Assembly: GCA_963575745.1 (NCBI GenBank)
Contig: CAUYUJ010003970.1
Span: forward strand, 10,950 to 74,104
Direction of reading: 5' to 3'
Length of the DNA stretch: 63,155 nt
Origin: Prorocentrum cordatum
Taxonomy: Eukaryota; Sar; Dinophyceae; Prorocentrales; Prorocentraceae
In this document: positions 52,116-61,850 of the stretch, in pieces
How positions within the stretch are numbered: the first letter of the stretch is position 1
Layout of the letters: the number at the start of each line of letters is the position of its first letter
Made by a program: the position numbers and the translations under genes
The notes under the pieces: model-generated
The model's database searches: none
The model's input: only the letters and a program-made list of their open reading frames with translations
Told to the model about the DNA's origin: nothing

Positions 52116-52667
52116 GAAGTTGCGCCACGTTGCCGCCTCGTGGGCGCCTCGTGGGCGCCCCGTGCTCTGAGCTTGCACGGCATCTCAGCTGTCACCACAT
52201 AGTTTATACCACATAGCTTCACCGCGGGATGCAACTATCGACCCCGCCCTGTCGGAGGAAATTGATCACTGTTCAGCCCCTGGAATTGACATCCCGCCCC
52301 CAACCCTCAGTGCGGGATCCCACCAAGATCAGACTGGGATGCCAGCAAGACTCCAAGCGCATTCCAATAGGATTCTTCCAGGATTCCTTGACAAATCCTG
52401 AGGATTCGGGAAGATCCCTGCTGATTCCTGAGGATTTCACAGTGATGCCTGAATGATTTCTGAGGGTTCCTGCCTGATTCCTGAGGCATGATTGAATCAG
52501 ACTGGGGTGCGAACGCTATCATTCGGCGGCCCCCCCCGCCCTCTGGAACAAGAGGCACGCGAGCCAAGGATCATACAACTACGGGCGCGGAGCAATCGGG
52601 GATGGCGATGGCGCTAAGGAAGGATAGCATCCCAGACATGATCGCGTCGTAACAAAAATCAGGACGA
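52116..52667. repeat. Spacer with GATTCCTGAGGATT units
   Basis: Imperfect GATTCCTGAGGATT units at about 52360-52500, similar to the decamers at 6471-6722. No gene. Confidence 0.6.
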
Positions 52668-52815
52668 ATGTTTTTCGCAATTTTTCGCCCCTGGAGGCCC
52701 TCGCAGGGCCCCTGGACCGTCAAGAAACAATTCAGGATGACAAACCGGCCTGGGGCAAAGGGTCGGGACGTCAAGGGACGCCGTCCTGAAAAAATCAGGA
52801 CGTCGCATGTCTGGG
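52668..52815 (+). repeat. Dispersed repeat A, copy
   Basis: TTTTTCGCAATTTTTCGCCC, TGGACCGTCAAGAAACAATT, CAGGATGACAAACCGGCC and AAAAAATCAGGACGTCGCAT. A short GTGCGGAGCAATCGGGGATG duplication (about 52578 and 52815) flanks the copy. Confidence 0.8.
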
Positions 52816-52984
52816 GTGCGGAGCAATCGGGGATGACGATTGCGCCAAGGCAGGACAGAATTGGGCAAGATCTCGAAAGATGCGACACCCCAGTGAGCGG
52901 GCGCATGCCAACGACGACCTGCAGCATGTCTTATTGAATGCTGCAGGCGATTTCGATCTGAAGGCTGCGAGGTTTCAGCGGGGC

Positions 52985-53040
52985 GTGTTCCAATGAGGAG
53001 GCCAGCTATGGCGCGAAATGCTGGCCTCCAGTTGGAACAC
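52985..53040. repeat. ~21-bp imperfect hairpin
   Basis: GTGTTCCAATGAGGAGGCCA and its complement TGGCCTCCAGTTGGAACAC, with a 13-base loop. Confidence 0.85.
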
Positions 53041-53199
53041 GATGGCATACGTAGTAAAGATGAAGCCGATTTTTCATGAAAGCGTCCTCGACGAATCAAT
53101 CCAGCGTGCCGCAATGCCGATAAACGAGCGGGTAGCGCAACGCCAATTCACTGCAGCACAGCATTGGTGGAGGGTGGATTCGACGAGGGCGGTGCTGAA

Positions 53200-53770
53200 A
53201 GTGTCTGTGAAAGGGGGGAGGATGGAATGAGGGAAGGGAGGGATGCAGGGAGGAGGGAGGGATGGGGGAAGGAATGGAGATGTAGAGGGAGGGAGAAAAC
53301 CCAACATCGGGAGCTGGTGGAACCGTCGAGGGTATGAGGATGGAGATGGATGGAGTATCGGTGGGGAGAGGGAGGGATGGAGGAGGGAGGGATGGAGAGT
53401 GCGGAACGGGGGGGGGGGGCGACGCGGGCCGGTCGGTCGGTCAGTGGGAATAACCCTCCAGGGGGGGGGGCGTGCGCCTGGGGGAGGGGTGGGGGTCCAG
53501 ACAGTCGGTCGGAACGAAGCACCAGAAAAGGGAGGGGGGGGCGCGCCGCGGGCGGTGGAGGGGGACGGAGCGGCCGGTCGGAGTTGGGCACCCGAGGGGG
53601 CGCCGCGAGGGCACGCGCGGGGCGGGGAGGTGGCGCCAGCGGCAGGTCGGACGGTCGGTCGGAATAACACTCCGTGGGGGGGGGGGGGGCGCTTGGGAGA
53701 GGGGGGGGGCGCGTGGGCGGTCGGTCGGAAGAAAGCGCCAAGGGGGGCGCGGGGGGGGGGCAAGGCATTC
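53200..53770. repeat. G-rich GGAGGGATGG / GGTCGGTCGGAA repeats
   Basis: GGGAGGGATG units, then GGTCGGTCGG and GGGGGGGCGCG units. The long + frame from 53243 to 54886 is carried by these and the following repeats. Confidence 0.85.
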
Positions 53771-53779
53771 TCCTGGGAC

Positions 53780-54160
53780 AGACCCGGGATACGCTTCCGG
53801 GGCGGCGCCGGGGCGCTGCTCCAGGACAGATGCCAGGGCGAGATCCGGGGCGCTCTTCCAGGGCAGATCCAGGACATTCTCCCAGGGCGGGGTCCAGGAT
53901 ACTCTTCCAGGGCAGATCCAGGGCGGATCCCAAGACAGTCATTCATAACTCATCCAAGACGTTCTCCTAGGGCGGATTTCATGGCGAAGTGCAGGACACT
54001 CATCCCATACACCCCTCCAGGACAGATCCAGGACATTCTTCCGGGGCGGCGCCAGTTCACTGTTCCAGGACAGATGCCAGTGCAGGACAATCGTCCAGGA
54101 CAGATCCAAGGCTTTCCCAGGGCGGGGTGCAGGACACTCTTGCAGGACAGATCCAGCCAG
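53780..54160. repeat. CCAGGACAGATCCAGGACAT minisatellite
   Basis: Imperfect 20-50 bp units of CAGGACAGATCCAGG, TTCTCCCAGGGCGG and variants. Confidence 0.9.
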
Positions 54161-54480
54161 AGGCTCCTCTCAGGGGGCACGGCGTTCCAGAGTTCCCAAC
54201 CAGGAGGGGTTGACGTGCCAGAGCTCCCCATCGGGGAAGTTTGCGGCGCCGCTCCTGTCAGGGGCATTCAGGCGCCGCTCCTCTCAGGGAGCATTGTCAG
54301 CAAGAGGTTTCTCTCAGGGAGCATGGCCCGCGTGCCGGAGCTCCCTATGAGGGAAGTTGGCGTGCTGGAGCTTCCCGATCGGGGGAGTTGGCGGCGCCGC
54401 TCCTATCATAGGGGGCATTCAGGCGCAGCTGCTTTCAGGGAGCATGCTAGGCCGAGGCTCGCATCGGGGAGCGCCGCGCG
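54160..54480. repeat. CTCTCAGGGAGCAT / GAGCTCCC units
   Basis: GCGCCGCTCCTCTCAGGGAG and TGCCAGAGCTCCC alternate in several imperfect copies. Confidence 0.85.
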
Positions 54481-55184
54481 CCATGCCGGAGCTCATTGGG
54501 GGCGGCGGCATGGGCCCCCGCCGCGCGCGCTCGGCCTGGCGGTCGTGCACAGGGCGCCCTTGCGAGGGAAGGCGACCGCGAGTGCCGATGACACGTTGAC
54601 ACGCTTAGCCCCCTTCCGGGAACCGCGGAAGAGCGTCGCGCGCCAGAGGCTTCTCCACAGACGCGCTGCTGGCCGCGAAGGCTGCGGCCGCGCTGGCGAC
54701 CGCGCTCGAGCCCGCGAGGCGGCGAGGAGCGCGGGCAGCCCGCGGCGCGGCAATGAGGGGGGCCACTCGCGGCGGCCAGAACCACGAGCAACGAGCGCGA
54801 GCGGCCACCAGCGGAGCCCAAGGCAAATCGCTGCTTGGGGAGAGGGCGAAGACCCCGCCCCGCCCCCCACCCCCCCTGCGGCTTGAACGCACCATCCAGG
54901 CCAGCAGGGGGCGCAATAGGGGCGCGGGCCCCAACGGCGGGATCTCGCCAAGAGGGAAAAGCTGCCTTACTTCCCTTGCGTCGCAGAAGCGCGCCGGCTC
55001 GCCAGGCCCCGCCCGTGAACTCGCGAGGCAGGCCATGGGGTGGGGGGGCAAAGAGGAAACGCGGAAGCATTGCGAGAGCAGGCTCCTGATTGTTTTTCCC
55101 GTTGCAGAAACGAGTTTACGATGCATGAAAAATCCGCTGTCGGCAAACTCGAGTCCAGGACCCGTCTCTCAGGGCCTGTTCCCT
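54481..55184. other. No convincing gene
   Basis: GC-rich with open frames on both strands (Ala/Arg-rich). One + reading, STDALLAAKAAAALATALEP (about 54655-54715), is helical-looking but has no family. Confidence 0.35.
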
Positions 55185-55400
55185 TCGCGCCAACCCTTGA
55201 GATCTTATTTGCGTCGCGAAACAACGCACCATGGTCAAACATCGCGACCAGAGTCCTAGACCCCGTCTTCCCGCGGCATTTTTTTCCCGAGCCCGATCGG
55301 CCTGCGACGGCCCCAGTGCCCGAAACAACGCGGCAACGCCCAGCGCGAAAAATTCGCAACGCCCAGATCTCAGGGACGATCCCCAGTTCTGCAGAAGGCG
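55185..55400 (-). repeat. Dispersed repeat B, inverted copy
   Basis: The complement reads TGGGCGTTGCGAATTTTTCG, GCCGATCGGGCTCGGG and GACGGGGTCTAGGACTCTGG, the repeat B order. Confidence 0.8.
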
Positions 55401-55928
55401 CTGACACATTACCGTGGCATTCATTATTGCAGCGGGTCTTCATAACGACTTGCAGAACACCTTGCAACTCAACGCACCAGCAAGCAACACATAACGAATC
55501 GGAAGAAAAAGTGCGGGCAGCTCCTGATAAACAGCGTCGTCTTGGGGGCCTCGTGGGCGGCCGTCTTGGGGGCCACCGCGGGCCTCATCTTGGGCCGTCT
55601 TGGAGGCATTTTGGGCCATCTGGGCGGCTTCGTTGCCTGGCTCGAAACTCAGGAGCGCGGGGCCATTTCGTTCTCCATTCTTTCACAGGACAGTGGCCTC
55701 GGGAGCGCGGAGCCATAGTTCTTGTACGAGGGATCGTGGCTCCGTGAGCACGGGCCAATCGCTTTTGCAAGGGTTCGTGTGGGAGGCGATGCAAGCGACC
55801 GTCTGCCGGCCGTAGAAAACTACAGAACCCTGCCAGACAGCCGCTGCAGCCACGCCTGAACGCGCCAGAGGGCACGGTGGGAGAGGGAACGCTGTGGGGC
55901 CCTCCTGTCTCATAATTTGCGCATCCGC

Positions 55929-55930
<2 letters not shown>
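55401..55930. other. Unique sequence with a GGCCGTCTTGG patch
   Basis: 55545-55625 carries GGGGGCCTCGTGGGCGGCC-type units like those at 4.5-5.1 kb. No gene recognised elsewhere. Confidence 0.55.
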
Positions 55931-56023
<93 letters not shown>

Positions 56024-56110
56024 AATCATCATCAGCATCATCATCATCATCATCATAATCATCATCATATGCATCAGCATATTCATCATAATCCTCATCA
56101 CCAGTTCTCT
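55931..56110. repeat. (ATC)n microsatellite
   Basis: CATCATCAT with AATCATC interruptions, about 170 bp. Confidence 0.97.
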
Positions 56111-56303
56111 TCGCAATTAGATCGTTATCGTACCCATCGTTAACTACTATTTGTCGCCATCGTCGGCATCGCAATCATTATCATCGTCATCGTTAACCTA
56201 AGCATCATAGTCATTGTTATTGTGCCTGTAATACGCATATATGTTCAAGTTTTCTTCTGCGGCCACGCTCTTCTGCGGCCACGCTTCAGAACCGTCTTCG
56301 GCC

Positions 56304-56714
56304 ATGGGCAACCCCCTCTGGGGATCCAAGCAGTACAGGGAGAAGCTCGACGCTAACAACGAGCGGCTGGCGAAGAAACGGGTGGAGAGGTTCCGCAAAC
56401 AGCCGCGGGCACGAGCGGTCCTACTGAAGGCAGGGCGCCAAGCTGCCGCGAAGCTGCGGGCTCAGGCTCTCGAGTACCGACAGCAAGCCGACGACTTGAG
56501 GACAGGCAACATGAAATCGCACCAACCTCAACCTGGCGGCACGTCCGTTTCTGTGCTCCCGCGACGGGCGACCGCCTTTCGAACCCACTTCTTCTCGCCA
56601 GGCCGCACTCCTTCGTTTGCGGGGCATCCCAAACAAGGGTGCCGCCAAACAGTTTGGGGTGTTGCTGATAAGGGGCGTCCCAAAAAGGGACGCCCTCAAC
56701 GCAGCGATGTTTGA
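56304..56714 (+). CDS. Small basic helical ORF
   Basis: The ATG at 56304 (an upstream in-frame one is at 56241) opens MGNPLWGSKQYREKLDANNE and continues KKRVERFRKQPRARAVLLKA into Arg/Lys/Ala/Gln-rich sequence that would be helical. From about 56617 the frame enters a 93-bp minisatellite and ends at 56714, so the true C-terminus is doubtful. No family recognised. Confidence 0.35.
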   Translation: MGNPLWGSKQYREKLDANNERLAKKRVERFRKQPRARAVLLKAGRQAAAKLRAQALEYRQQADDLRTGNMKSHQPQPGGTSVSVLPRRATAFRTHFFSPGRTPSFAGHPKQGCRQTVWGVADKGRPKKGRPQRSDV

Positions 56715-56900
56715 GGGCATCCCAAACAAGGGTGCCGTCAATCAGTGTGGGATGTTGTTGATAAGGAGCGCCCCAAAAACGGGTGCCCTCAACGCAGCGA
56801 TGTTGGAGGACATCCCAAACGAGGATGCCGTCAAACATTTTGGGGTGTCGTTTGATAAATGCAGCGATGTTTGAAGAGGTCCCAAACAAGGGTGCCGTCA
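56617..56900 (+). repeat. 93-bp minisatellite, three units, open in one frame
   Basis: Units begin GGCATCCCAAACAAGGGTGC. In one frame (56617-56874) they encode 31-residue repeats IPNKGA..Q.G.LLIR..PK..ALNAAM. The third unit has lost about half its length and a partial fourth follows at about 56877. Confidence 0.85.
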
Positions 56901-57025
56901 ATCAGCTTTGGGAGGGCAGCCCAACAAGGGGCGCAGGAAAACGCAGATGGAACAGGGTGCAAAGAGAGGGGCTAATAAGAACCCAACAAGGGACTCGAGA
57001 GGGCACCCAACTGGGATCTGGTAGT

Positions 57026-57047
57026 TCCGTAGTCGTCCTGGCTCAAG
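57026..57047 (+). other. Diverged spliced-leader relic (18/22 match)
   Basis: Begins TCCGTAG and ends TGGCTCAAG. It differs from the dinoflagellate SL at four positions (8, 10, 12, 13), all transitions. It is followed by TTTGCACTGG, without a GT donor. The first ATG of the next coding block is 50 bp downstream (57097), a normal 5'-UTR spacing for a trans-spliced mRNA. This supports an old retroposed gene copy. Confidence 0.6.
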
Positions 57048-57096
57048 TTTGCACTGGCGCTCTGTCGCGTTTTGCACGCTGCCCCCAGGGTTTCTG

Positions 57097-58278
57097 ATGC
57101 GCCTCCAGATGTCCTCGTACAACGAGGGCTTCTGCGCCGTCGAGTGGATGGTCAAGGTCAAGAACGGCTTCATTGACGGTTTCATTGACGAGGAGCAGCG
57201 TGGCCAGAAAAAGGTACGCTTTGCGGAGTCAGCCCCAGGCGACGTGGATCTTCCCCAACGATCGCTTCGCGGACGCGCAGTGGGCCAGCCAGTGTGCTGG
57301 GCTGTCAAAGACGCCAGCTGCGGCATGCGCGGCTACGTCATCGGCCCCAGCAGCGGCTGCGCTGAGGATTGCCTGATCGCGTCATTTAAGGGCAAGGGGG
57401 ACCACGTGACGTTGAACTCGATATCTACCCGCCGCCAGAAGAGATGGCAGAAAGGGAAACCAGGCGCTTGCCGAAGCGCCCAGTGGCTGCGAGGTAGGTG
57501 TCGAGCCGCAATTGCCTGGTCACGTGGCGGGGTCGACCGTGCACTTTGCAGCGAAGAAGCGCCGGCGCCTGGGCCCGCGCAAGGGCAAGGTCATATTCGA
57601 CATGAAAGTCATCGTGATTGGCCAGAGCGCAGCTTTCATGGAGCCCTCGTTGCTCGCGATGTTCAACGGTGAGAGCTACCGCGTCAGGAAAAAGCGCAGT
57701 GCCCACTACGCGCCCGAACCATGGCCGCCAGGCAGCGCCGCCCCCCAGCACGCGCCCCGACACGCTGAGCGACGCCGATGAGCGCTGCGACGAGGTCGAG
57801 AATCCTTCGCTGAAGATGTTTGACATCGACGACCTGCCCAGGGCCGCGGCGAAGACGAGGCGCCCAGCGGCGAGCTATGCATTCCCTGAGATCGCGCCCC
57901 CCGCGCGCCTGTTCTTCGCGGCACTCGTCTACGCCATTTGCGGGCCGATTGGCGTTCGCAAGGAGCCTTTTCGCCCGTGTGTGCCTCCAGAAAGCCTTGC
58001 AAAACCTTGGCTACACGTTCGCGATTAATGAGGCTGGGCCCCACTGGGCTCTCCGAGACGGCAATCGCTTCCTCTCTATTTTCGGCGAGGCACTGCAGCG
58101 CGTTCAGAGGCCAGACCACGATGTGGGCCCAGCTAAATGTGTCGCGCACGTCTTCTTTCACTTCATTGCCGTGAAAGTACTCGAGGACGGATGCGACGTC
58201 ATCGATGGCGACGAGCGGCGCCAGTTCGACGGCCCGATCAGGCCTCTCGAAGAATTCTTTGGGGCAGATGCCACTTGA
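57097..58278 (+). pseudogene. 5' part of the SL-relic gene, unknown N-terminal region
   Basis: The ATG at 57097 (another at 57109) opens MRLQMSSYNEGFCAVEWMVK, continuing KKVRFAESAPGDVDLP and PVCWAVKDASCGMRGYVIGP. The sense passes to frame 2 near 57455 (beside AAAGGGAAACC), reading VHFAAKKRRRLGPRKGKVIF and DMKVIVIGQ, then to frame 0 near 57755 (DADERCDEVENPSLKMFDID) and to frame 1 near 57980 (LQKALQNLGYTFAINEAGPH, HVFFHFIAVKVLEDGCDVID), ending at TGA 58276. The Cys/His-containing tail (AKCVAH, HFIAV..DVIDGD) is loosely reminiscent of a cysteine peptidase, but I cannot assign it. Four frame segments in about 1.2 kb indicate decay or indel error. Confidence 0.5.
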
Positions 58279-59312
58279 TACCGCGTCGTCGACATCGAGG
58301 ATGTGTCAGAGCAAGCCGGCGCGACGGATGCAGAGTCAGACTCGGACAGGCGCTCTTCGCCACGTTCACTGGACATTGACCCGTTGATCGACAGGCGCGC
58401 GCTTGGCGCTCACTTGCAGCGCCTATGCAACGCCGAGGAAGCTTCTCGCCATTCAGGCGACACCGATCTAAGTGACGAGCCTTTTGATGCACTGCTGCGC
58501 GATGATGACTTGTTTCATCCTCGGTCGAGCCGCGTCCACGGCGTCGTTGCCTTCCTCGACGGCGCTGGGCCCGATGGAGAGAGCACCAGAAACGGCGACG
58601 CCCCTCTGGAATGCAGCGCCGATGGAAGAACTTCGACGGCGCGATCCTTGGATACTCTGGGCGGCATGGATTCGGGCGAATTGTACACCGCGGAGACCAA
58701 GCGGCGGATGCTGGACAAGTGGGGGCCGGAGAAGTTCAGGCGTCTCCAGGTGTTTCCAGGGCCTGCGTTGGTGGATGACGTGGGGCCCTCGAAATTCGAC
58801 CTAAGGGCCGCGGTGTCGCAAGTGATTAACAAGACGAACGAATTGTTGCAGACGTGGGACACGCGGCCATCGGACCTTGAATACTTCTGCTTAAGAGTAA
58901 TAGCGATGTGCGTCATGGGGCCGCTGCACTGGAACCCTACCAACGACCTCCTCGTTGCGCGCATCGCTGCCTTGGCACTTGACGACGCCGTTGCGCGTCC
59001 AGACGGCGTCGATTTATACCGGCAGGGGTCGTTCGGGCGACTGGAAGATCTCCCCACGGCGTACATGTACAATATTGAACTGGCGTTGTCCGTTACCAAA
59101 GTTGTTCTACTTCGCATCATGCACGGGAGCGCCCCGCGCGACTTAGTTAACGTGTTCCAGTTCCTGGAGATCGATGTGGGGAATTGGGCAACGGCTCGAC
59201 CTGTGTGCTCCTCAGATCTACAAGTGAAGAAAGATCGAATTGCTGGCTGGGCGTTCGACGCCCGCAGGGGGCGCCAGCATGTCATCTGTCGATTCGCGGA
59301 GAAGCTCGTGGA
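58279..59312 (+). pseudogene. Continuing open frame upstream of the P-loop segment
   Basis: The same frame resumes directly after the TGA at 58276 and stays open: YRVVDIEDVSEQAGATDAES, an acidic Ser-rich linker, then ETKRRMLDKWGPEKFRRLQV and PSDLEYFCLRVIAMCVMGPL, FGRLEDLPTAYMYNIELALS, ending FAEKLVDLL. A 20-bp tandem duplication (GAGAAGCTCGTGGAT at 59299-59313 and 59319-59333) then throws the frame. The sequence looks like ordinary protein. No family recognised; it is probably the middle of the same gene as the P-loop segment. Confidence 0.5.
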
Positions 59313-60474
59313 TCTATTGAGAAGCTCGTGGATATACTCGGCTCCTGGTTTCACTCCCCTAAGCCAGACCCGCCCTTCGTTTCCGCTGCGTTCGAAGATT
59401 GCGCTGTTAAGATCGACGACAGCGCTGAGCGAGCCGCAGACAGGATCGCGCAGATTCCGGAGGTAAGGGCAAATCGATGCTATTTTGGAATACCAATCAG
59501 CATCGTACCAGAACAAGGCCAAGATGTCGCGGATAAGCTCGCTCTTTTCCTAGCAACATCTTTTGCTGGCAAAGAGCCTGGGCGCGAGATAGACCTCGCG
59601 ATGGAGGCGCTGGCGTGGGCGGGGGTTCCGGCGCCGCCCGTGATGGCCATGCTGACGGGGAACGGGGGCCGTTCCAAGTCCGCCAGGACAGTGCTGCGGA
59701 ATCGCGTATTCGGCGGGCGCCATGGCGCCCTCGCGGCAGACGTATTCCAGGAGCCGCAGGAGTTCAGGAAACAAGGTGGACAGCTTGCTTACGCAAAGAG
59801 CCTCACTGTCCAAGAAGGCGCGGCTGGCATTGCATTGTTGGAAGAAATTTGGAAAAAAAGTTTGCACCTGGAGAATGGAGAATTCATTGCTTGTCGGCCC
59901 CATCTTCGGCAAGACGACCCAATGCTATCGGTGGCTGACTTTTGCCAAATATTGGGAGACGAACAGGCAGTGACGCCACAGAGTTGTTGTTCTCAGGTCT
60001 GCGTTCACCAGCAACGTTGGGTCGATCAATGTCGACGGCGCTGTGTTCCGCGAAGATGCAGACTTGATGTCCTTCTTGGAGGGCGACCAGACTCGTCTCG
60101 CTTACATCAAATTATTCTCGCGGCCGTTCATCCAGGGCCACGCTGCCAGCAGCTGCCGCCAGATGCTGCTGGACCCAGACGAGTCGATTGTGGAGGAGAC
60201 TCGGAGGGTCGTTGCTCAGATGGCCAATGGTGGCCTCGAGATGCCATCAGAGTTTGCGAATTCAGCTGAGGACTTCAAGAGGGCGCGCGAGGCCAGAGCA
60301 ATCGTTGAGACTGCCCACAGAGACGCGGCTGGCAAGACAACAATAAAGATGTACCAGGCCAACTCAATGTTGAAAAACGTGCCTGGTGCTTACAGGCCTG
60401 GGGCCAAAGGAAAGCCGACCCGGCTGGATAATCCCATGGCGGCCGCAAGAGCAGCCCAAGGAACCAACGCATGA
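59313..60474 (+). pseudogene. P-loop NTPase, SF3-helicase-like segment
   Basis: Frame 0 reads ALAWAGVPAPPVMAMLTGNG then GRSKSARTVLRNRVFGG, DVFQEPQEFRKQGGQLAYAK and SLTVQE. This resembles superfamily-3 helicases of primase-helicase proteins: Walker-A-like loop, a hydrophobic strand, then an acidic end. The loop is GNGGRSKS, with Ser where GK[ST] has Gly. Near 59900 (a CCCC run) the sense moves to frame 1: GPIFGKTTQCYRWLTFAKYW then ETNRQ, a TGA at 59971, then RSAFTSNVGSINVDGAVFRE, TRLAYIKLFSRPFIQGHAAS and a MANGGLEMP end, stopping at 60474. SF3 helicases unwind DNA in viral and plasmid replication; a role here is unknown. Confidence 0.45.
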
Positions 60475-60856
60475 AATTTGCAATGGCCATGCAGTACTTG
60501 TATCGCATGTTCTGGCGGGGCAGGGGCATGCGCGGGGGCAATGTATGCGCGGGCTTCGAACCCTCGGCCGAGGGCAGCAATGGTGTCGGTGGAAGCTTGG
60601 CGGACGGCCGCGGAAGCCCGCGGAACTTCGATGGCGTGAAGCTGCTCCGCTCCCCCCCACGTCCCATGGGGTGGAAGTCTGGCGGGAGGCCGCGGAAGTT
60701 GGTGGAAGCGAGAATGATTGCATGTGGCGCGCGCTCTCATTGCCCCCATGGCGCGTCGACGCTGCGCGCGCATTGTGGCTGCGCGTTTGCACTGCGCGCA
60801 TGCGCGCGAGAGAGGTGGTGCACGTATGCTGCGATTGTTGCATGTTTCTGCGTTGA
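60475..60856. other. Spacer between the helicase-like and primase-like segments
   Basis: Unique GC-rich sequence with a weak repeat of GGTGGAAG.TGGCGG.GGCCGCGGAAG (about 60589 and 60671). No gene seen. Confidence 0.5.
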
Positions 60857-61850
60857 CGCCCGCGGGAGCTGCATTTCCTCAACCTCAATTGCGACAGGTT
60901 TTCCGAGATCCTGAACAAGCACGACGCATGCGTGTTCGGCGGGGGATTTGAGAAATGGTCACTTGTGTGGGAGTGCAAAAGCAAGTTTCCGTCACTGGCC
61001 CCCGTGGCGCCAGAGCCAGCAGACAGCAGAGAGTTGGATGGCGAACAGAAGCTCGCATGCGAAGTCGATGAATGGATTAACTTCACCGCGCTCGCCCAGG
61101 GCTTAGAAGAGGAAGCCTTTTCTTCCAAGGTGCCGCAGATACGGCAGCTCCTGGAGGCCTACCGCGCGCGCGGCCGCAGAGTCGGCGATGTCGGTGTGAT
61201 GAAGGTTTCCTATTACAGCAGGCACGGTATACCAGGCAGATGGCACGCGGCAGCGCCGTCAATGCAGTCGCATTTGAGCAGAGAGGCCAAGAGAATTGCC
61301 ATGGCGACCGAAGTCGGGTCGTCGGCGGGGGGCGGCTTGATTTTTGCCGACGCGGATATCAACAAGTGCTATCCCGCAATATTTGTCAATCTGCTCAGAG
61401 ACACCGTGGCAGACCTAGCTGATGTTGAAGTGCTCGTTAGCTTCGTCGCGAATTTCAAGCATTGGCGAGAGTTTCTAATGCAGCGCTGCGAGGTGCCATT
61501 GAAAGCAGCTAAGAAGATGTTGATTCGGTTGGTCCATTTGGGCAGGCCGTCCAATAACATTCCGTTTCTGTAGAATCGTTCAGTGCAGCTTCACGCGGCC
61601 GTGGATATCGCGTTGGGCATGCCTCGTTTTGAATGTTTGAGGCGCCGCTTCGCTGATCGGCCCAACCCTCGCGCGTCTCGCCTCCACTTTGCGCTTGCTG
61701 CCGTGGAAGAGATCATGAACGACTTCGCTGGCGGTTTGGGGGGAAACGTTCCAGAGTGCTACGTGAATGCTCTCATGCTGGACGGGGCCATCTTGAGGCT
61801 CCATCAGTCCAGTCTGGGTGATCTGGACGAGCACTTGAATAATGCGGGGT
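60857..61850 (+). pseudogene. Primase/polymerase-like segment with DxDxxN motif
   Basis: Frame 2 opens after the TGA at 60854: ELHFLNLNCDRFSEILNKHD, then YYSRHGIPGRWHAAAPSMQS, SREAKRIAM, and GLIFADADINKCYPAIFVNL. After an in-frame TAG (61571) the same frame goes on through LHFALAAVEEIMNDFAGG to VNALMLDGAILRLHQ. The order (GR.....SMQ, R..A, DxDxxNxxP, E.I, DG) follows the N-terminal catalytic-type region found ahead of SF3 helicases in some large replication proteins of mobile elements and viruses. Here the helicase-like segment lies upstream and a KDZ-like segment downstream, so the order is unusual. The family call is inference from motif order. Confidence 0.45.

Noticed and set aside
50723-52216. 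497-codon + frame with Asn/Lys and Glu runs
   Set aside because: Runs through GCCGCCGAAGG, GGA and AAT repeats; pure repeat translation.
53243-54886. 547-codon + open frame
   Set aside because: Carried by G-rich and CAGGACAGATCC minisatellites; no domain and no protein-like composition.
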